A DNA stretch of 57,442 nt from Streptomyces pseudogriseolus (GCA_002154585.1 MUNG01000016.1:1-57442), one strand, 5' to 3'; positions 1 through 9,688 are shown, numbered from the stretch's first letter. Notes: generated by a model not told the origin, from the letters alone. A program made the numbers and translations.

Positions 1-192
1 CCCCTGAAGTTCCGCGTCCAACGCGGACAGGTCCGCGTTCAGTGCCGCCATCAGCAGGTCCATCTGCGCCAGCAGCCCCACCGGCGGCCCTCCGGCCACC
101 CAGCCCCCCTGCGGCACCTGCGGTTCCCGCTGTCCTCGCGGTACCTGCCGCGCCTGCGCCACCCGCGGCACACTGCTCTGCTCCTCCGACAT
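1..192 (-). CDS. Hypothetical protein, N-terminal part only
   Basis: An open frame runs from an ATG at 192 to the left window edge, giving exactly 64 codons without a stop. The protein begins MSEEQSSVPRVAQARQVP and then has a Gln/Pro/Gly-rich stretch. It ends in a leucine-rich, probably helical segment (LLAQMDLLMAALNADLSALD). I do not recognise the family. The gene is divergent from the LLM oxidoreductase with about 210 bases between the starts. No strong ribosome binding site is visible. The only support is the open frame with plausible codon bias. Confidence 0.5.
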   Translation of the reverse strand, partial: MSEEQSSVPRVAQARQVPRGQREPQVPQGGWVAGGPPVGLLAQMDLLMAALNADLSALDAELQG

Positions 193-403
193 GACGGCCC
201 CCTCGGCCCCTGGCCCCACCCGGGGCCGACACGGTGACACCCCGGCGTCCACAGGGCCGGCGCGGGCGCCGGACGCTCCGGCTCCGAACGAGCCCAACGA
301 TCTTCCCCACCCCCGGTCACTCCCCGTCGCACCACCGGCGTGCGACGAGGCACGCCGAGGGCCCTCGCGCGCCCCCACGCCCGGGAACGTGCAGGATGGA
401 GCC

Positions 404-1327
404 ATGGATCTTCGCATCTTCACCGAGCCCCAGCAGGGGGCCACCTACGACACCTTGCTCACCGTCGCCAAGGCGACCGAGGATCTCGGCTTCGACGCCT
501 TCTTCCGCTCCGACCACTACCTGAGCATGGGCTCCGGGGACGGCCTGCCCGGTCCCACCGACGCCTGGATCACGCTCGCCGGACTCGCCCGCGAGACCAG
601 GCGCATCCGCCTCGGCACGCTGATGACGGCCGGCACCTTCCGCCTTCCCGGCGTGCTCGCCATCCAGGTCGCGCAGGTCGACCAGATGTCCGGCGGCCGC
701 GTCGAACTCGGCCTGGGCGCGGGCTGGTTCGAGGAGGAGCACAAGGCGTACGGCATCCCCTTCCCCAAGGAGAAGTTCGCCCGTCTCGAGGAGCAGCTGG
801 AGATCGTCACCGGTCTGTGGGCCACCGAAGCCGGCCAGACCTTCGACTTCCACGGCACCTACTACGACCTCACCAAGTCGCCCGCGCTGCCCAAGCCGGC
901 CCAGTCCAAGGTGCCCGTGCTGATCGGCGGCCACGGCGCCAAGCGGACCCCGCGCCTGGCAGCCCGGTTCGCGGACGAGTTCAACATCCCCTTCGCGTCC
1001 GTCGAGGACACCGCCGCCCAGTTCGAGCGGGTCCGGGACGCGGCCCGTGAGATCGGCCGCGACCCCGGCGAGATCGTCTGCTCCAACGCCCTCGTCGTCT
1101 GCGTCGGCCGCGACGACCAGGAGGTGGCGCGCCGCGCCGCCGCCATCGGCCGCGAGGTGGACGAGCTGAAGGCGAACGGCCTGGCGGGCTCCCCGGCCGA
1201 GGTGGTCGACAAGATCGGCCGCTACGCCGAGACCGGCTCCCGGCGCGTCTACCTCCAGGTGCTCGACCTGTCCGACCTGGACCACCTGGAGCTGATCTCC
1301 TCCCAGGTCCAGTCCCAGCTGTCCTGA
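404..1327 (+). CDS. LLM class F420-dependent oxidoreductase
   Basis: This is a luciferase-like monooxygenase-fold flavin (probably F420) oxidoreductase of 307 residues, the normal size for the class. The start MDLRIFTEPQQGATY follows a GGATGGA ribosome-binding stretch. Family marks are the first-strand region, the DAFFRSDHYL segment (residues 30-40), the RIRLGTLMTAGTFRLPGVLA segment, and the SGGRVELGLGAGWFEEEHKAYGI signature. A longer in-frame extension upstream to 191 is Pro/Ala-rich and does not look like protein, so I start at 404. It is a single gene, followed by a strong terminator hairpin. The substrate cannot be read from the sequence. Confidence 0.88.
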   Translation: MDLRIFTEPQQGATYDTLLTVAKATEDLGFDAFFRSDHYLSMGSGDGLPGPTDAWITLAGLARETRRIRLGTLMTAGTFRLPGVLAIQVAQVDQMSGGRVELGLGAGWFEEEHKAYGIPFPKEKFARLEEQLEIVTGLWATEAGQTFDFHGTYYDLTKSPALPKPAQSKVPVLIGGHGAKRTPRLAARFADEFNIPFASVEDTAAQFERVRDAAREIGRDPGEIVCSNALVVCVGRDDQEVARRAAAIGREVDELKANGLAGSPAEVVDKIGRYAETGSRRVYLQVLDLSDLDHLELISSQVQSQLS

Positions 1328-1342
1328 CCCGCACGGCACCAC

Positions 1343-1377
1343 AGCGGGGGCCGTCCCCACCGGGGGCGGCCCCCGCT
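1343..1377 (+). terminator. Terminator hairpin after LLM oxidoreductase
   Basis: AGCGGGGGCCG (1343-1353) pairs perfectly with CGGCCCCCGCT (1367-1377) around a 13-base loop. It lies 15 bases after the LLM stop codon. There is no U-tract, which is usual for Streptomyces terminators. Confidence 0.7.
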
Positions 1378-1383
1378 CACGTA

Positions 1384-1452
1384 CCGGGCGAAAAATGCCC
1401 GGACCCCCGCGACCCCTTCGCTGTACGTTGGGCGGACACCGGAATCCCGGTG
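1384..1452 (+). promoter_or_regulatory. Two short inverted repeats upstream of hen1
   Basis: CCGGGC-N7-GCCCGG lies at 1384-1402 and CACCGG-AATC-CCGGTG at 1437-1452. Both are perfect. The second ends 39 bases before the hen1 start and could be an operator or a leader hairpin. The region 1378-1491 otherwise holds only the presumed promoter of the RNA-repair operon. Confidence 0.35.
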
Positions 1453-1491
1453 TGTTCCCGCAGCTCAGAAGGTGTCTCGAGGTGTGACTCC

Positions 1492-3000
1492 GTGTTCCTG
1501 ACGATCAGTACCACCGGCTCCGCGCAGCGCCCGGCGACCGATCTCGGTTTTCTGCTCCACAAGCATCCCGAGAAGGCGCAGGCGTTCTCCACGTCGTACG
1601 GCACGGCGCACGTCCTCTACCCCGAGGCGGACGCCGAACGCTGCACGGCGGCGCTGCTGCTGGAGGTGGACGCGGTGGCACTGGTCCGGCGCTCCAAGGG
1701 CAAGGGCCGCGGCGGCGCGCCCGACGCGGCCCTCGCGCAGTACGTCAACGACCGCCCGTACGCGGCCTCCTCGCTGCTCGCGGTCGCCCTCGGCTCCGTC
1801 TTCTCCACCGCCATGCGCGGCGTGTGCGCGGCCCGTCCGGAGCTGCCGGGCGTCCCGCTGCCGCTGCGTGTCGAGGTGCCCGCGCTGCCCGCGCGCGGCG
1901 GCGCCGCCCTGGTCCGCCGCCTCTTCGAGCCGCTCGGCTGGGAGGTGACCGCCGAACCGGTGCCGCTGGACACCGAGTTCCCCGACTGGGGCGACTCGCG
2001 CCACATACGTTTGACCCTGAGGTCCACCGCCCTCACCCTCGCCGAGGCGCTGCGCCACCTCTACGTACTGCTCCCCGTCCTGGACGACGCCAAGCACTAC
2101 TGGGTCGCCCCGGACGAGGTCGACAAGCTGCTGCGGGTCGGCGACGGCTGGCTGGCCGGTCACCCCGAGCGCGAGCTGATCACCCGGCGCTACCTCTCCC
2201 ACCGCTGGTCGCTGACCCGGCGGGCGCAGGAGCGGCTCGAGCTGGTCCGGCTGGCCGAGGCGGACGACAGCGAGGTCGAGGACCTCGACAACGCCGTCGA
2301 ACCGGAGACCGAGGACGAGGAGAAGCCGACCCCGCTCGGCGTGCAGCGGCGGGAGGCGATCCTGGCCGTGCTGCGCGCGTCCGGGGCGGCCCGGGTGCTC
2401 GACCTCGGCTGCGGGCAGGGCCAGTTGGTGCAGGCGCTGCTGAAGGAGCCGGCGTTCACCGAGATCGTCGGCGTGGACGTGTCGATGCGGGCGCTCACCA
2501 TCGCCTCCCGGCGGCTGAAACTGGACCGCATGGGGGAGCGGCAGGCGTCCCGCGTCACGCTCCTCCAGGGCTCCCTCGCCTACACCGACAAGCGCCTCAA
2601 GGGCTACGACGCGGCCGTGCTCTGCGAGGTGATCGAGCACCTGGACCTGCCGCGGCTGCCCGCGCTGGAGTACGCGGTGTTCGGCTCCGCCCGCCCCCGG
2701 ACGGTGTGCGTCACCACGCCCAACGTCGAGTACAACGTGCGCTGGGAAAGCCTGCCGGCCGGGAAGGTGCGGCACGGCGACCACCGCTTCGAGTGGACCC
2801 GTGAGGAGTTCCGCGACTGGGCCCGGACCGTCGCCGAACGGCACCGCTACGAAGTCGAGTTCCTGCCCGTCGGGCCGGACGACCCCGAGGTCGGCCCGCC
2901 TACGCAGATGGCCGTGTTCCGGCTCGACACCCCGAAGCCCGGCACCACGAACTCCGTCACCTCGAAGCCCGTCACCCCGAAGGAGGCGAAGGCCGCATGA
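1492..3000 (+). CDS. hen1: Hen1 RNA 3'-terminal ribose 2'-O-methyltransferase
   Basis: Bacterial Hen1 methylates the 2'-OH at the 3' end of a cleaved RNA before the Pnkp partner seals it, so the repaired RNA resists recleavage. I place the start at the GTG at 1492 (VFLTISTTGSAQRPATDLGF), six to seven bases after GAGGTG; the longer ATG frame from 1450 lacks this. The protein has 502 residues. Residues 1-240 form the Hen1 N-terminal domain. An acidic linker follows, then the C-terminal methyltransferase with the SAM motif VLDLGCGQGQL. The Hen1 metal-site motif EVIEHLD is followed by the later GDHRFEWTREEF segment, supplying the expected Glu/Glu/His/His ligands. The stop overlaps the pnkp start (ATGA), so the two are translationally coupled. 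Confidence 0.93.
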   Translation: MFLTISTTGSAQRPATDLGFLLHKHPEKAQAFSTSYGTAHVLYPEADAERCTAALLLEVDAVALVRRSKGKGRGGAPDAALAQYVNDRPYAASSLLAVALGSVFSTAMRGVCAARPELPGVPLPLRVEVPALPARGGAALVRRLFEPLGWEVTAEPVPLDTEFPDWGDSRHIRLTLRSTALTLAEALRHLYVLLPVLDDAKHYWVAPDEVDKLLRVGDGWLAGHPERELITRRYLSHRWSLTRRAQERLELVRLAEADDSEVEDLDNAVEPETEDEEKPTPLGVQRREAILAVLRASGAARVLDLGCGQGQLVQALLKEPAFTEIVGVDVSMRALTIASRRLKLDRMGERQASRVTLLQGSLAYTDKRLKGYDAAVLCEVIEHLDLPRLPALEYAVFGSARPRTVCVTTPNVEYNVRWESLPAGKVRHGDHRFEWTREEFRDWARTVAERHRYEVEFLPVGPDDPEVGPPTQMAVFRLDTPKPGTTNSVTSKPVTPKEAKAA

Positions 3001-5555
3001 CCACCACCGACACCACCGCCGCCGCGCGCGGCCGTGCCCTGCCGGTCACCGACCTGTCGCTGGTCGTGCTGATCGGCGCCTCCGGCTCGGGCAAGTCCAC
3101 CTTCGCGCGCCGTCACTTCAAGCCCACGGAGGTCATCTCCTCCGACTTCTGCCGGGGTCTGGTCGCCGACGACGAGAACGACCAGAGCGCCTCCCGTGAC
3201 GCCTTCGACGTGCTGCACTACATCGCGGGCAAGCGCCTCGCGGCCGGCCGCCGCACCGTCGTCGACGCCACAAGCGTCCAGCAGGAGGCCCGGCGGCAGC
3301 TGATCGACCTGGCCAGGCAGCACGACGTGCTGCCGATCGCCATCGTCCTCGACGTGCCCGAGCAGGTGTGCGCCGAGCGCAACGCCGCCCGCACCGACCG
3401 CGCCGGCATGCCCCGCCGCGTCCTCCAGCGCCATACCCGTGAACTCCGCCGCTCCCTGCGCCACCTGGAGCGCGAGGGGTTCCGCAAGGTGCACGTGCTG
3501 CGCGGCGTGGAGGAGGTCGAGCACGCCACCGTCGTCACGGAGAAGCGGTTCAACGACCTCACCCACCTGACCGGCCCGTTCGACATCGTCGGCGACGTCC
3601 ACGGCTGCGCCTCGGAGCTGGAGGCGCTGCTCGGCAAGCTCGGCTACGTCGACGGCGTCCACCCCGAGGGCCGCACCGCCGTGTTCGTCGGCGACCTGGT
3701 CGACCGCGGCCCCGACAGCCCCGGCGTGCTGCGCCGCGTGATGGCGATGGTGAAGTCGGGCAACGCCCTCTGCGTGCCCGGCAACCACGAGAACAAGTTC
3801 GGCCGTCACCTCAAGGGCCGCAAGGTCCAGCACACCCACGGACTCGCCGAGACGATCGCGCAGATGGAGGGCGAGAGCGAGGAGTTCCGCGCCGAGGTGC
3901 GGGAGTTCGTCGAGGGTCTGGTCAGCCACTACGTCCTCGACGGCGGCAAGCTCGTGGTCTGCCACGCCGGCCTGCCCGAGAAGTACCACGGCCGCACCTC
4001 CGGCCGGGTCCGCAGCCACGCCCTCTACGGCGACACCACCGGCGAGACCGACGAGTTCGGGCTGCCCGTGCGCTACCCGTGGGCGGAGGACTACCGCGGC
4101 CGGGCCGCCGTCGTCTACGGCCACACCCCCGTCCCCGAGGCGACCTGGCTGAACAACACCATCTGCCTGGACACCGGCGCGGTGTTCGGCGGCAAGCTCA
4201 CCGCGCTGCGCTGGCCGGAGCGCGAGCTGGTCGACGTACCGGCCGAGCGGGTCTGGTACGAGCCGGTGCGCCCGCTGCGCACGGAAGCCCCCGGCGGGCA
4301 CGAGGGGCGCCCGCTGGACCTGGCGGACGTGCACGGCCGGCGCGTGGTGGAGACCCGGCACATGGGCCGGGTGGGCGTACGGGAGGAGAACGCGGCGGCC
4401 GCGCTGGAGGTGATGAGCCGGTTCGCGCTCGACCCGCGGCTGCTGCCGTACCTGCCGCCGACCATGGCGCCCACCGCCACCTCGCAGCGCGACGGCTACC
4501 TGGAGCACCCCGAGGAGGCGTTCGCCCGCTACGCGCAGGACGGCGTGGCCCGGGTGGTGTGCGAGGAGAAGCACATGGGGTCGCGCGCGGTGGCCCTGGT
4601 GTGCCGTGACGCAAGCGTGGCGGTCCGCCGGTTCGGCGCGGCGGGGGGTGAGACCGGGTCGCTGTACACCCGTACCGGCCGGCCGTTCTTCGACGACGCG
4701 GAGATGACCGAGGAGGTCCTCGGGCGGCTGCGCACGGCGGTCACCGAGGCCGGGCTGTGGGAGGAACTGGCCACCGACTGGCTGCTGCTGGACGCCGAGC
4801 TGATGCCGTGGTCGCTGAAGGCGTCCGGGCTGCTGCGCTCCCAGTACGCGGCGGTCGGCGCCGCGGCCGGCGCGGTCTTCCCGTCCGCCCTCGCGGCCCT
4901 GGAGGGGGCCGCGGCCCGCGGCGTCGACGTGGGGGAGCTGCTGACCCGCCAGCGCGAGCGGGCCGGCGCGGCGGCCGGGTTCACCGACGCGTACCGCCGC
5001 TACTGCTGGACCACCGACGGGCTGGACGGCGTGCGTCTCGCTCCGTTCCAGATCCTCGCCGTCCAGGGCCGCAGCCTGGCCGCGCTGCCACACGACCGGC
5101 AGCTCGCCCTGATCGACCGCATGGTCGAGCACGACGCCACCGGCCTGCTGCGGACCACCCGCCGGCTCTTCGTCGACACCGCCGACCCCGAGTCGGTGCG
5201 GGCCGGTGTGGACTGGTGGCTGGAGATGACCGGGCGCGGCGGCGAGGGCATGGTCGTCAAGCCGGTCGACGCCCTGGCCCGGGACGGCGCCGGACGCCTG
5301 GTGCAGCCGGGCATCAAGTGCCGCGGCCGGGAGTACCTGCGGATCGTCTACGGCCCCGAGTACACCCGGCCGGAGAACCTGGCGCGGCTGCGGTCCCGCT
5401 TCCTCGGCCACAAGCAGTCCCTCGCCCTGCGCGAGTACGCCCTCGGCCTGGAGGCCCTGGACCGGCTCGCCGACGGGGAGCCGCTGTGGCGGGTCCACGA
5501 GCCGGTGTTCGCGGTGCTCGCCCTGGAGTCGGAGCCGGTCGACCCGCGCCTGTGA
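2997..5555 (+). CDS. pnkp: Pnkp polynucleotide kinase-phosphatase-ligase
   Basis: Pnkp heals and seals broken RNA. It phosphorylates 5'-OH ends, removes 2',3'-cyclic phosphate or 3'-phosphate, and joins ends with the help of Hen1. Three modules are visible in 852 residues. The kinase has P-loop GASGSGKS at 27-34. The calcineurin-type phosphatase has GDVHG at 199-203, then GDLVDRG and GNHE. The C-terminal adenylyltransferase has the motif EEKHMGSRA, with the expected AMP-accepting Lys at 525. Length and order match the known family. The ATG overlaps the hen1 stop by four bases. All key residues that I can check are present, so the enzyme looks intact. Confidence 0.94.
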   Translation: MTTTDTTAAARGRALPVTDLSLVVLIGASGSGKSTFARRHFKPTEVISSDFCRGLVADDENDQSASRDAFDVLHYIAGKRLAAGRRTVVDATSVQQEARRQLIDLARQHDVLPIAIVLDVPEQVCAERNAARTDRAGMPRRVLQRHTRELRRSLRHLEREGFRKVHVLRGVEEVEHATVVTEKRFNDLTHLTGPFDIVGDVHGCASELEALLGKLGYVDGVHPEGRTAVFVGDLVDRGPDSPGVLRRVMAMVKSGNALCVPGNHENKFGRHLKGRKVQHTHGLAETIAQMEGESEEFRAEVREFVEGLVSHYVLDGGKLVVCHAGLPEKYHGRTSGRVRSHALYGDTTGETDEFGLPVRYPWAEDYRGRAAVVYGHTPVPEATWLNNTICLDTGAVFGGKLTALRWPERELVDVPAERVWYEPVRPLRTEAPGGHEGRPLDLADVHGRRVVETRHMGRVGVREENAAAALEVMSRFALDPRLLPYLPPTMAPTATSQRDGYLEHPEEAFARYAQDGVARVVCEEKHMGSRAVALVCRDASVAVRRFGAAGGETGSLYTRTGRPFFDDAEMTEEVLGRLRTAVTEAGLWEELATDWLLLDAELMPWSLKASGLLRSQYAAVGAAAGAVFPSALAALEGAAARGVDVGELLTRQRERAGAAAGFTDAYRRYCWTTDGLDGVRLAPFQILAVQGRSLAALPHDRQLALIDRMVEHDATGLLRTTRRLFVDTADPESVRAGVDWWLEMTGRGGEGMVVKPVDALARDGAGRLVQPGIKCRGREYLRIVYGPEYTRPENLARLRSRFLGHKQSLALREYALGLEALDRLADGEPLWRVHEPVFAVLALESEPVDPRL

Positions 5556-5627
5556 CGCGCGCGGGGGTGGGGGGTGCGGAGGACCCGTTCCCTCCGTGCC
5601 CCGTCCGCCGCGCCGCGTTTTCCCGTT

Positions 5628-5657
5628 CCCGTCCGCCTCCCGCGTGTGGCGGACGGG
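5628..5657 (+). terminator. Hairpin after pnkp
   Basis: CCCGTCCGCC (5628-5637) and GGCGGACGGG (5648-5657) are perfectly complementary with a 10-base loop, followed by ATT. It lies between pnkp and arcA and probably ends the RNA-repair transcript. The rest of the 152-base gap holds no gene. Confidence 0.5.
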
Positions 5658-5707
5658 ATTCGGCGAGGGCAGGGGTGAACCCGGGTCCGGGCGGTCAGGA
5701 TGGAGGC

Positions 5708-6931
5708 ATGACCTACCACGTCGACTCCGAGGCCGGGCGGCTGCGCCGCGTCATCCTGCACCGGCCCGATCTCGAGCTCAAAAGGCTCACCCCGAGCAAC
5801 AAGGACGCGCTGCTCTTCGACGACGTGCTCTGGGTGCGCCGGGCGCGCGCGGAGCACGACGGGTTCGCGGACGTGCTGCGCGACCGCGGCGTCACCGTCC
5901 ACCTGTTCGGCGACCTGCTGACGGAGACGCTGGAGCTGCCCGAGGCGCGCGCGCTCGTCCTCGACCGGGTCTTCGACGAGAAGGAGTACGGTCCGCTGGC
6001 CACCGGCCATCTGCGCGCCGCGTTCGAGACGCTGCCCGCGTGGGAGCTGGCCGAGGCGCTGATCGGCGGCATGACGAAGCGGGAGTTCCTCGACTCCCAC
6101 CACGAGCCGGTCTCCGTGCGCTTCCATGTGATGGAGCTGGACGACTTCCTGCTCCGCCCGCTGCCCAACCACCTCTTCACCCGTGACACCTCCGCCTGGA
6201 TCTACGACGGCGTCGCCATCAACGCCATGCGGTGGCCGGCCCGGCAGCGCGAGACCGTGCACTTCGAGGCGATCTACCGGCACCACCCGATGTTCCGGGA
6301 CGCGTCCTTCCACCTGTGGTCCGAGGGGCAGGCCGACTACCCGTCCACCATCGAGGGCGGGGACGTCCTGGTGATCGGCAACGGCGCGGTGCTGATCGGG
6401 ATGAGCGAGCGCACCACCCCGCAGGCCGTGGAGATGCTCGCGCACAAGCTGTTCGCGGCCGGCTCGGCGCGCACCATCGTCGCCCTCGACATGCCGAAGA
6501 GCCGCGCGCTGATGCATCTCGACACCGTGATGACCATGGTCGACGGCGACACCTTCACCCAGTACGCGGGCCTGCCCATGCTCCGCTCGTACACGATCGA
6601 GCCGGGCGCGGACGAGGCGGAGCTGAAGGTCACCGACCATCCGCCGGAGCACATGCACCGGGCGATCGCCGCCGCGCTCGGCCTGAGCGAGATCCGGGTG
6701 CTGACCGCCACCCAGGACGTGCACGCGGCAGAAAGGGAGCAGTGGGACGACGGCTGCAACGTGCTGGCCGTCGAACCGGGCGTGGTCGTCGCCTACGAAC
6801 GCAACGTCACCACCAACACCCATCTGCGGAAGCAGGGCATCGAGGTGATAGAGATCCCGGGCAGCGAGCTGGGCCGGGGCCGGGGCGGGCCGCGCTGCAT
6901 GAGCTGCCCGGTCGAGCGCGACCCGGTGTAG
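5708..6931 (+). CDS. arcA: Arginine deiminase
   Basis: It hydrolyses L-arginine to citrulline and ammonia. The protein of 407 residues starts [20 protein letters not shown], after AGGATGGAGG. Visible marks are the N-terminal guanidino-binding region, [13 protein letters not shown], the [14 protein letters not shown] segment with the conserved Glu-Gly-Gly-Asp, [10 protein letters not shown] with the catalytic His, and the C-terminal [11 protein letters not shown] with the nucleophile, Cys397 by alignment with known enzymes. The residue before that Cys is Arg rather than the His seen in the Pseudomonas enzyme. The gene precedes ornithine carbamoyltransferase but no carbamate kinase or arginine/ornithine antiporter is here, so a complete ADI pathway is not encoded locally. 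Confidence 0.93.
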   Translation: MTYHVDSEAGRLRRVILHRPDLELKRLTPSNKDALLFDDVLWVRRARAEHDGFADVLRDRGVTVHLFGDLLTETLELPEARALVLDRVFDEKEYGPLATGHLRAAFETLPAWELAEALIGGMTKREFLDSHHEPVSVRFHVMELDDFLLRPLPNHLFTRDTSAWIYDGVAINAMRWPARQRETVHFEAIYRHHPMFRDASFHLWSEGQADYPSTIEGGDVLVIGNGAVLIGMSERTTPQAVEMLAHKLFAAGSARTIVALDMPKSRALMHLDTVMTMVDGDTFTQYAGLPMLRSYTIEPGADEAELKVTDHPPEHMHRAIAAALGLSEIRVLTATQDVHAAEREQWDDGCNVLAVEPGVVVAYERNVTTNTHLRKQGIEVIEIPGSELGRGRGGPRCMSCPVERDPV

Positions 6932-6952
6932 CGCGCCCCGCACGGACGTACT

Positions 6953-6980
6953 GTATAGAATTGCGGATTGTCGTATATAC
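6953..6980 (+). promoter_or_regulatory. AT-rich promoter/operator between arcA and argF
   Basis: The 88-base gap contains the AT-rich run 6951-6982 in an otherwise GC-rich region. GTATA (6953-6957) and TATAC (6976-6980) form an inverted pair, and GTATATAC (6973-6980) is itself palindromic. This could be an ArgR-type site or simply a strong -10 region. argF may therefore have its own promoter. Confidence 0.4.
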
Positions 6981-7018
6981 TTCCACGGGTTCGTGTCCCC
7001 CAGTCCTGGAGCGCCCCC

Positions 7019-8026
7019 ATGGCGACAGTCCCGACCCCCCTCGCCGGCCGTCACTTCCTCAAGGAGGCCGACTTCACCGCGGAGGAGTTCCGCGGCCTGC
7101 TGGAGCTGGCCGCGGAGCTGAAGGCCGCCAAGCGGGCCGGGACCGAGACGCAGTACCTGCGCGGGAAGAACATCGCGCTGATCTTCGAGAAGACCTCGAC
7201 GCGCACCCGCTGCGCCTTCGAGGTCGCCGCCGCCGACCAGGGCGCCTCCACGACCTACCTCGACCCTTCCGGCTCGCAGATCGGCCACAAGGAGTCCGTG
7301 AAGGACACCGCGCGGGTGCTGGGCCGGATGTACGACGGGATCGAGTACCGGGGCGACAGCCAGGCGAAGGTCGAGGAGCTGGCCGCCTTCGCGGGCGTCC
7401 CCGTCTACAACGGGCTCACCGACGACTGGCACCCCACCCAGATGCTCGCCGACGTGCTCACCATGACCGAGCACACGGCCAAGCCGCTCGGCGGGATCGC
7501 CTTCGCCTACCTCGGCGACGCCCGCTTCAACATGGGCAACTCCTACCTGGTCACCGCCGCCCTGCTGGGCATGGACGTCCGCATCGTCGCCCCGAAGACG
7601 TACTGGCCGGCGCAGGAGGTGATCGACCGCGCCCGCGAGCTGGCCACGGAGAGCGGCGCCCGGATCACGCTCACCGAGGAGATCGCCGAGGGCGTGGCGG
7701 GCGCCGACTTCGTCGCCACCGACGTCTGGGTGTCCATGGGGGAGCCCAAGGAGGTCTGGGGGGAGCGGATCGCCGCCCTCGCGTCGTACGCGGTCACCAT
7801 GGACGTCCTGCGCGCCACCGGCAACCCGGACGTCGGGTTCCTGCACTGCCTGCCGGCCTTCCACGACCTGGGCACCGCGGTCGGACGGGACGTGTACGAG
7901 GCGCACGGTCTCACGTCGCTGGAGGTCACCGACGAGGTGTTCGAGTCGGCGCACTCGCTGGTCTTCGACGAGGCGGAGAACCGCATGCACACCATCAAGG
8001 CGGTGCTGGTCGCCACCCTCGGCTGA
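7019..8026 (+). CDS. argF: Ornithine carbamoyltransferase
   Basis: It transfers the carbamoyl group between carbamoyl phosphate and ornithine to give citrulline, or runs the reverse reaction when coupled to arginine deiminase. The start is the ATG at 7019 ([20 protein letters not shown]) after CCTGGAG; 17 upstream in-frame codons are discounted. The carbamoyl-phosphate loop FEKTSTRTR, the ornithine loop [11 protein letters not shown] and the active-site HCLPAFHD segment are all present. At 335 residues it is full length. The position next to arcA suggests catabolic use, but in Streptomyces this gene can also serve biosynthesis, so the direction is inferred. Confidence 0.93.
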   Translation: MATVPTPLAGRHFLKEADFTAEEFRGLLELAAELKAAKRAGTETQYLRGKNIALIFEKTSTRTRCAFEVAAADQGASTTYLDPSGSQIGHKESVKDTARVLGRMYDGIEYRGDSQAKVEELAAFAGVPVYNGLTDDWHPTQMLADVLTMTEHTAKPLGGIAFAYLGDARFNMGNSYLVTAALLGMDVRIVAPKTYWPAQEVIDRARELATESGARITLTEEIAEGVAGADFVATDVWVSMGEPKEVWGERIAALASYAVTMDVLRATGNPDVGFLHCLPAFHDLGTAVGRDVYEAHGLTSLEVTDEVFESAHSLVFDEAENRMHTIKAVLVATLG

Positions 8027-8042
8027 GGGGCCTCGCCCCTTT
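8026..8042 (+). terminator. Terminator hairpin after argF
   Basis: AGGGGC-CTC-GCCCCT (8026-8040) starts at the last base of the argF stop codon and is followed by TT. It sits just before the convergent HATPase gene. Confidence 0.55.
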
Positions 8043-8058
8043 CGGCCGGGGAGCCGCG

Positions 8059-8502
8059 TCAGACCGGACGCCGCTGACCCGGCAGCCGGAACCACACCGC
8101 CTTGCCGGACTCGGTGGGGCGGTGTCCGCACGACGAGCTGAGCGAGCGGATCAGCAGCAGCCCGCGCCCGTGCTCCTGCCACGGGTCGGGCAGGTCGAGG
8201 TTGGGCCGGGTGAGGTCGCGGGGCGGCTCCGGATCGGCGTCGTGCACCTCCACCTGGAAACCGGCCGGCAGCAGCCGCAGCACCAGCTCGATCGGGGTGG
8301 CGCCGGAGGTGTGCTCCACGGCGTTCGCCACCAGTTCCGCCGTCAGCAGCTCCGCCGTGTCGCAGTCGGCGGAGTGCTCCCGCTCGGCGAGCGCCGTGCG
8401 CACCAGGGCGCGCGCCACGGGCACGGCCGCGGTCGTGTGCGGCAGCGCGACGCGCCAGGAGGTGGGAATGGCGGGGGGTTCGTACACAGCGTTTCCGTTC
8501 AT
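8059..8502 (-). CDS. Stand-alone HATPase (anti-sigma-factor-like) regulator
   Basis: This 147-residue protein has only a GHKL ATPase domain, like the SpoIIAB/RsbW-type proteins that are numerous in Streptomyces. The N-box is ELLTAELVANAVEHT, the G1 region VEVHDAD, and the G2 region HGRGLLLIRSLSSS. The start at 8502 (MNGNAVYEPPAIPTSWRVAL) is the only good one. It probably acts as a cytoplasmic anti-sigma factor or Ser/Thr kinase, but no partner lies beside it. It is convergent with argF. Confidence 0.75.
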   Translation of the reverse strand: MNGNAVYEPPAIPTSWRVALPHTTAAVPVARALVRTALAEREHSADCDTAELLTAELVANAVEHTSGATPIELVLRLLPAGFQVEVHDADPEPPRDLTRPNLDLPDPWQEHGRGLLLIRSLSSSCGHRPTESGKAVWFRLPGQRRPV

Positions 8503-8860
8503 GGAGCGGGGCGCTCCCGTTTTCGGGTGCCCATGGTACGGCCCGCCTCACCCGGATCCGTCCCCGGGATCGGGTGGCACCGGAGCCCTGCCGGGCGCGC
8601 CGTCCGGAGCGCTGCGCCCCGGCAACCGCGGCCTACCCGTCCCGCGACCCCGCCTCGCACGCACGCCCGCACCGTTACCGGGCGGTCGATGATCCGTGAC
8701 GCGCGTGACCGTGCCCGAGCATGCGTGACGGCGTCGAGCGCGCGCATGACGGCGCCCGAACGGCGTATCGCGTACTCGTGACGACAGTCACCAACCGGTG
8801 ATAACTTCGAGGGGCAGACCTCGCTGAGCCGCGCAGTGCCCGTCCGAGGAGGCCGCCCTC
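8503..8860. other. Intergenic region, 358 bases, no gene
   Basis: No convincing coding frame is present. The right half holds several (G/A)TGAC hexamers, at 8696, 8705, 8725, 8746 and 8778. The last is part of the candidate operator/promoter of the aryl-CoA cluster. The left half should hold the promoter of the minus-strand HATPase gene, but I see no clear match. Confidence 0.5.
8778..8805 (+). promoter_or_regulatory. Candidate promoter/operator of the crotonase operon
   Basis: GTGAC-GACA-GTCAC (8778-8791) is a palindrome overlapping a -35-like GTGACG. A -10-like GATAAC at 8800-8805 follows after 16 bases. The same palindrome core and the same 21-base step to GATAAC recur at 14587-14613, in front of the acyl-CoA dehydrogenase gene, so both may be bound by the cluster's PaaX-like regulator. 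Confidence 0.6.
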
Positions 8861-9688
8861 ATGAGTCCCTTCACCGGCTCCGCCGCCCGCACCGCGCGCT
8901 GGGAGCATCTGCGCGTCGAGCTCGCCGACGGCGTCGCCCACGTCACCCTCGCCCGCCCCGAGAAGCTGAACGCGCTCACCTTCGGCGCCTACGCCGACCT
9001 GCGCGACCTGCTCGCCGAACTGTCCCGGGAGCGGGCCGTGCGCGCCCTGGTGCTGGGCGGCGAGGGCCGCGGCTTCTGCTCCGGCGGCGACGTCGACGAG
9101 ATCATCGGCGCCACCCTCTCCCTGGACACCGCCCAGCTCCTCGACTTCAACCGGATGACGGGACAGGTCGTCCGCGCGGTACGCGAGTGCCCGTTCCCGG
9201 TGATCGCCGCGGTGCACGGGGTCGCGGCCGGCGCCGGCGCGGTCCTGGCGCTGGCCGCGGACTTCCGGGTCGCCGACCCCACCGCCCGGTTCGCCTTCCT
9301 GTTCACCCGGGTCGGCCTGTCCGGCGGGGACATGGGCGCCGCCTACCTGCTGCCCCGGGTCGTCGGCCTCGGCCACGCCACCCGGCTGCTGATGCTGGGC
9401 GAGCCGGTGCACGCCCCGGAGGCCGAGCGGATCGGGCTGATCAGCGCGCTCGCCGACGAGGGCGGCGCGGACACGGCGGCCCGCGAGCTGGCCCGCCGCC
9501 TCGCCGACGGACCCGCCCTGGCCCACGCCCAGACGAAGGCCCTGCTCACGGCCGAACTCGACATGCCCCTCGCGGCAGCGGTCGAACTGGACGCCGCCAC
9601 CCAGGCCCTCCTGATGACCGGCGAGGACTACGCGGAGTTCCACGCGGCCTTCACGGAGAAGCGCGCCCCGAAATGGAGGGGACGATGA
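8861..9688 (+). CDS. Enoyl-CoA hydratase/isomerase (crotonase) family protein
   Basis: A 275-residue crotonase-fold enzyme. Family marks are RPEKLNALTFGAY (about 32-45), GEGRGFCSGGDVDEI (CoA/oxyanion region), VHGVAAGAGAVLALAADFRVA and the FTRVGLSGGDMGAAYLLPR segment. The start MSPFTGSAARTARWEHLRV follows GAGGAGG. The second acidic catalytic position falls on Asp in SGGDMG, as in some isomerase-like members, so the exact reaction is open. The stop overlaps the start of the next gene (ATGA). In context it probably acts in the beta-oxidation-like steps after ring dearomatisation of an aryl-CoA. Confidence 0.82.
   Translation: MSPFTGSAARTARWEHLRVELADGVAHVTLARPEKLNALTFGAYADLRDLLAELSRERAVRALVLGGEGRGFCSGGDVDEIIGATLSLDTAQLLDFNRMTGQVVRAVRECPFPVIAAVHGVAAGAGAVLALAADFRVADPTARFAFLFTRVGLSGGDMGAAYLLPRVVGLGHATRLLMLGEPVHAPEAERIGLISALADEGGADTAARELARRLADGPALAHAQTKALLTAELDMPLAAAVELDAATQALLMTGEDYAEFHAAFTEKRAPKWRGR

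Noticed and set aside
191..403. In-frame upstream extension of the LLM oxidoreductase
   Set aside because: The added residues are Pro/Ala/Arg-rich and not conserved-looking, and a ribosome binding site stands directly before 404.
2847..5498. Long minus-strand open frame opposite pnkp
   Set aside because: Antisense shadow of a gene with complete kinase, phosphatase and ligase motifs; its product has no recognisable domain.
5348..8551. 1067-codon minus-strand frame across arcA and argF
   Set aside because: It spans two well-identified plus-strand genes and their gap; composition is that of a shadow frame.
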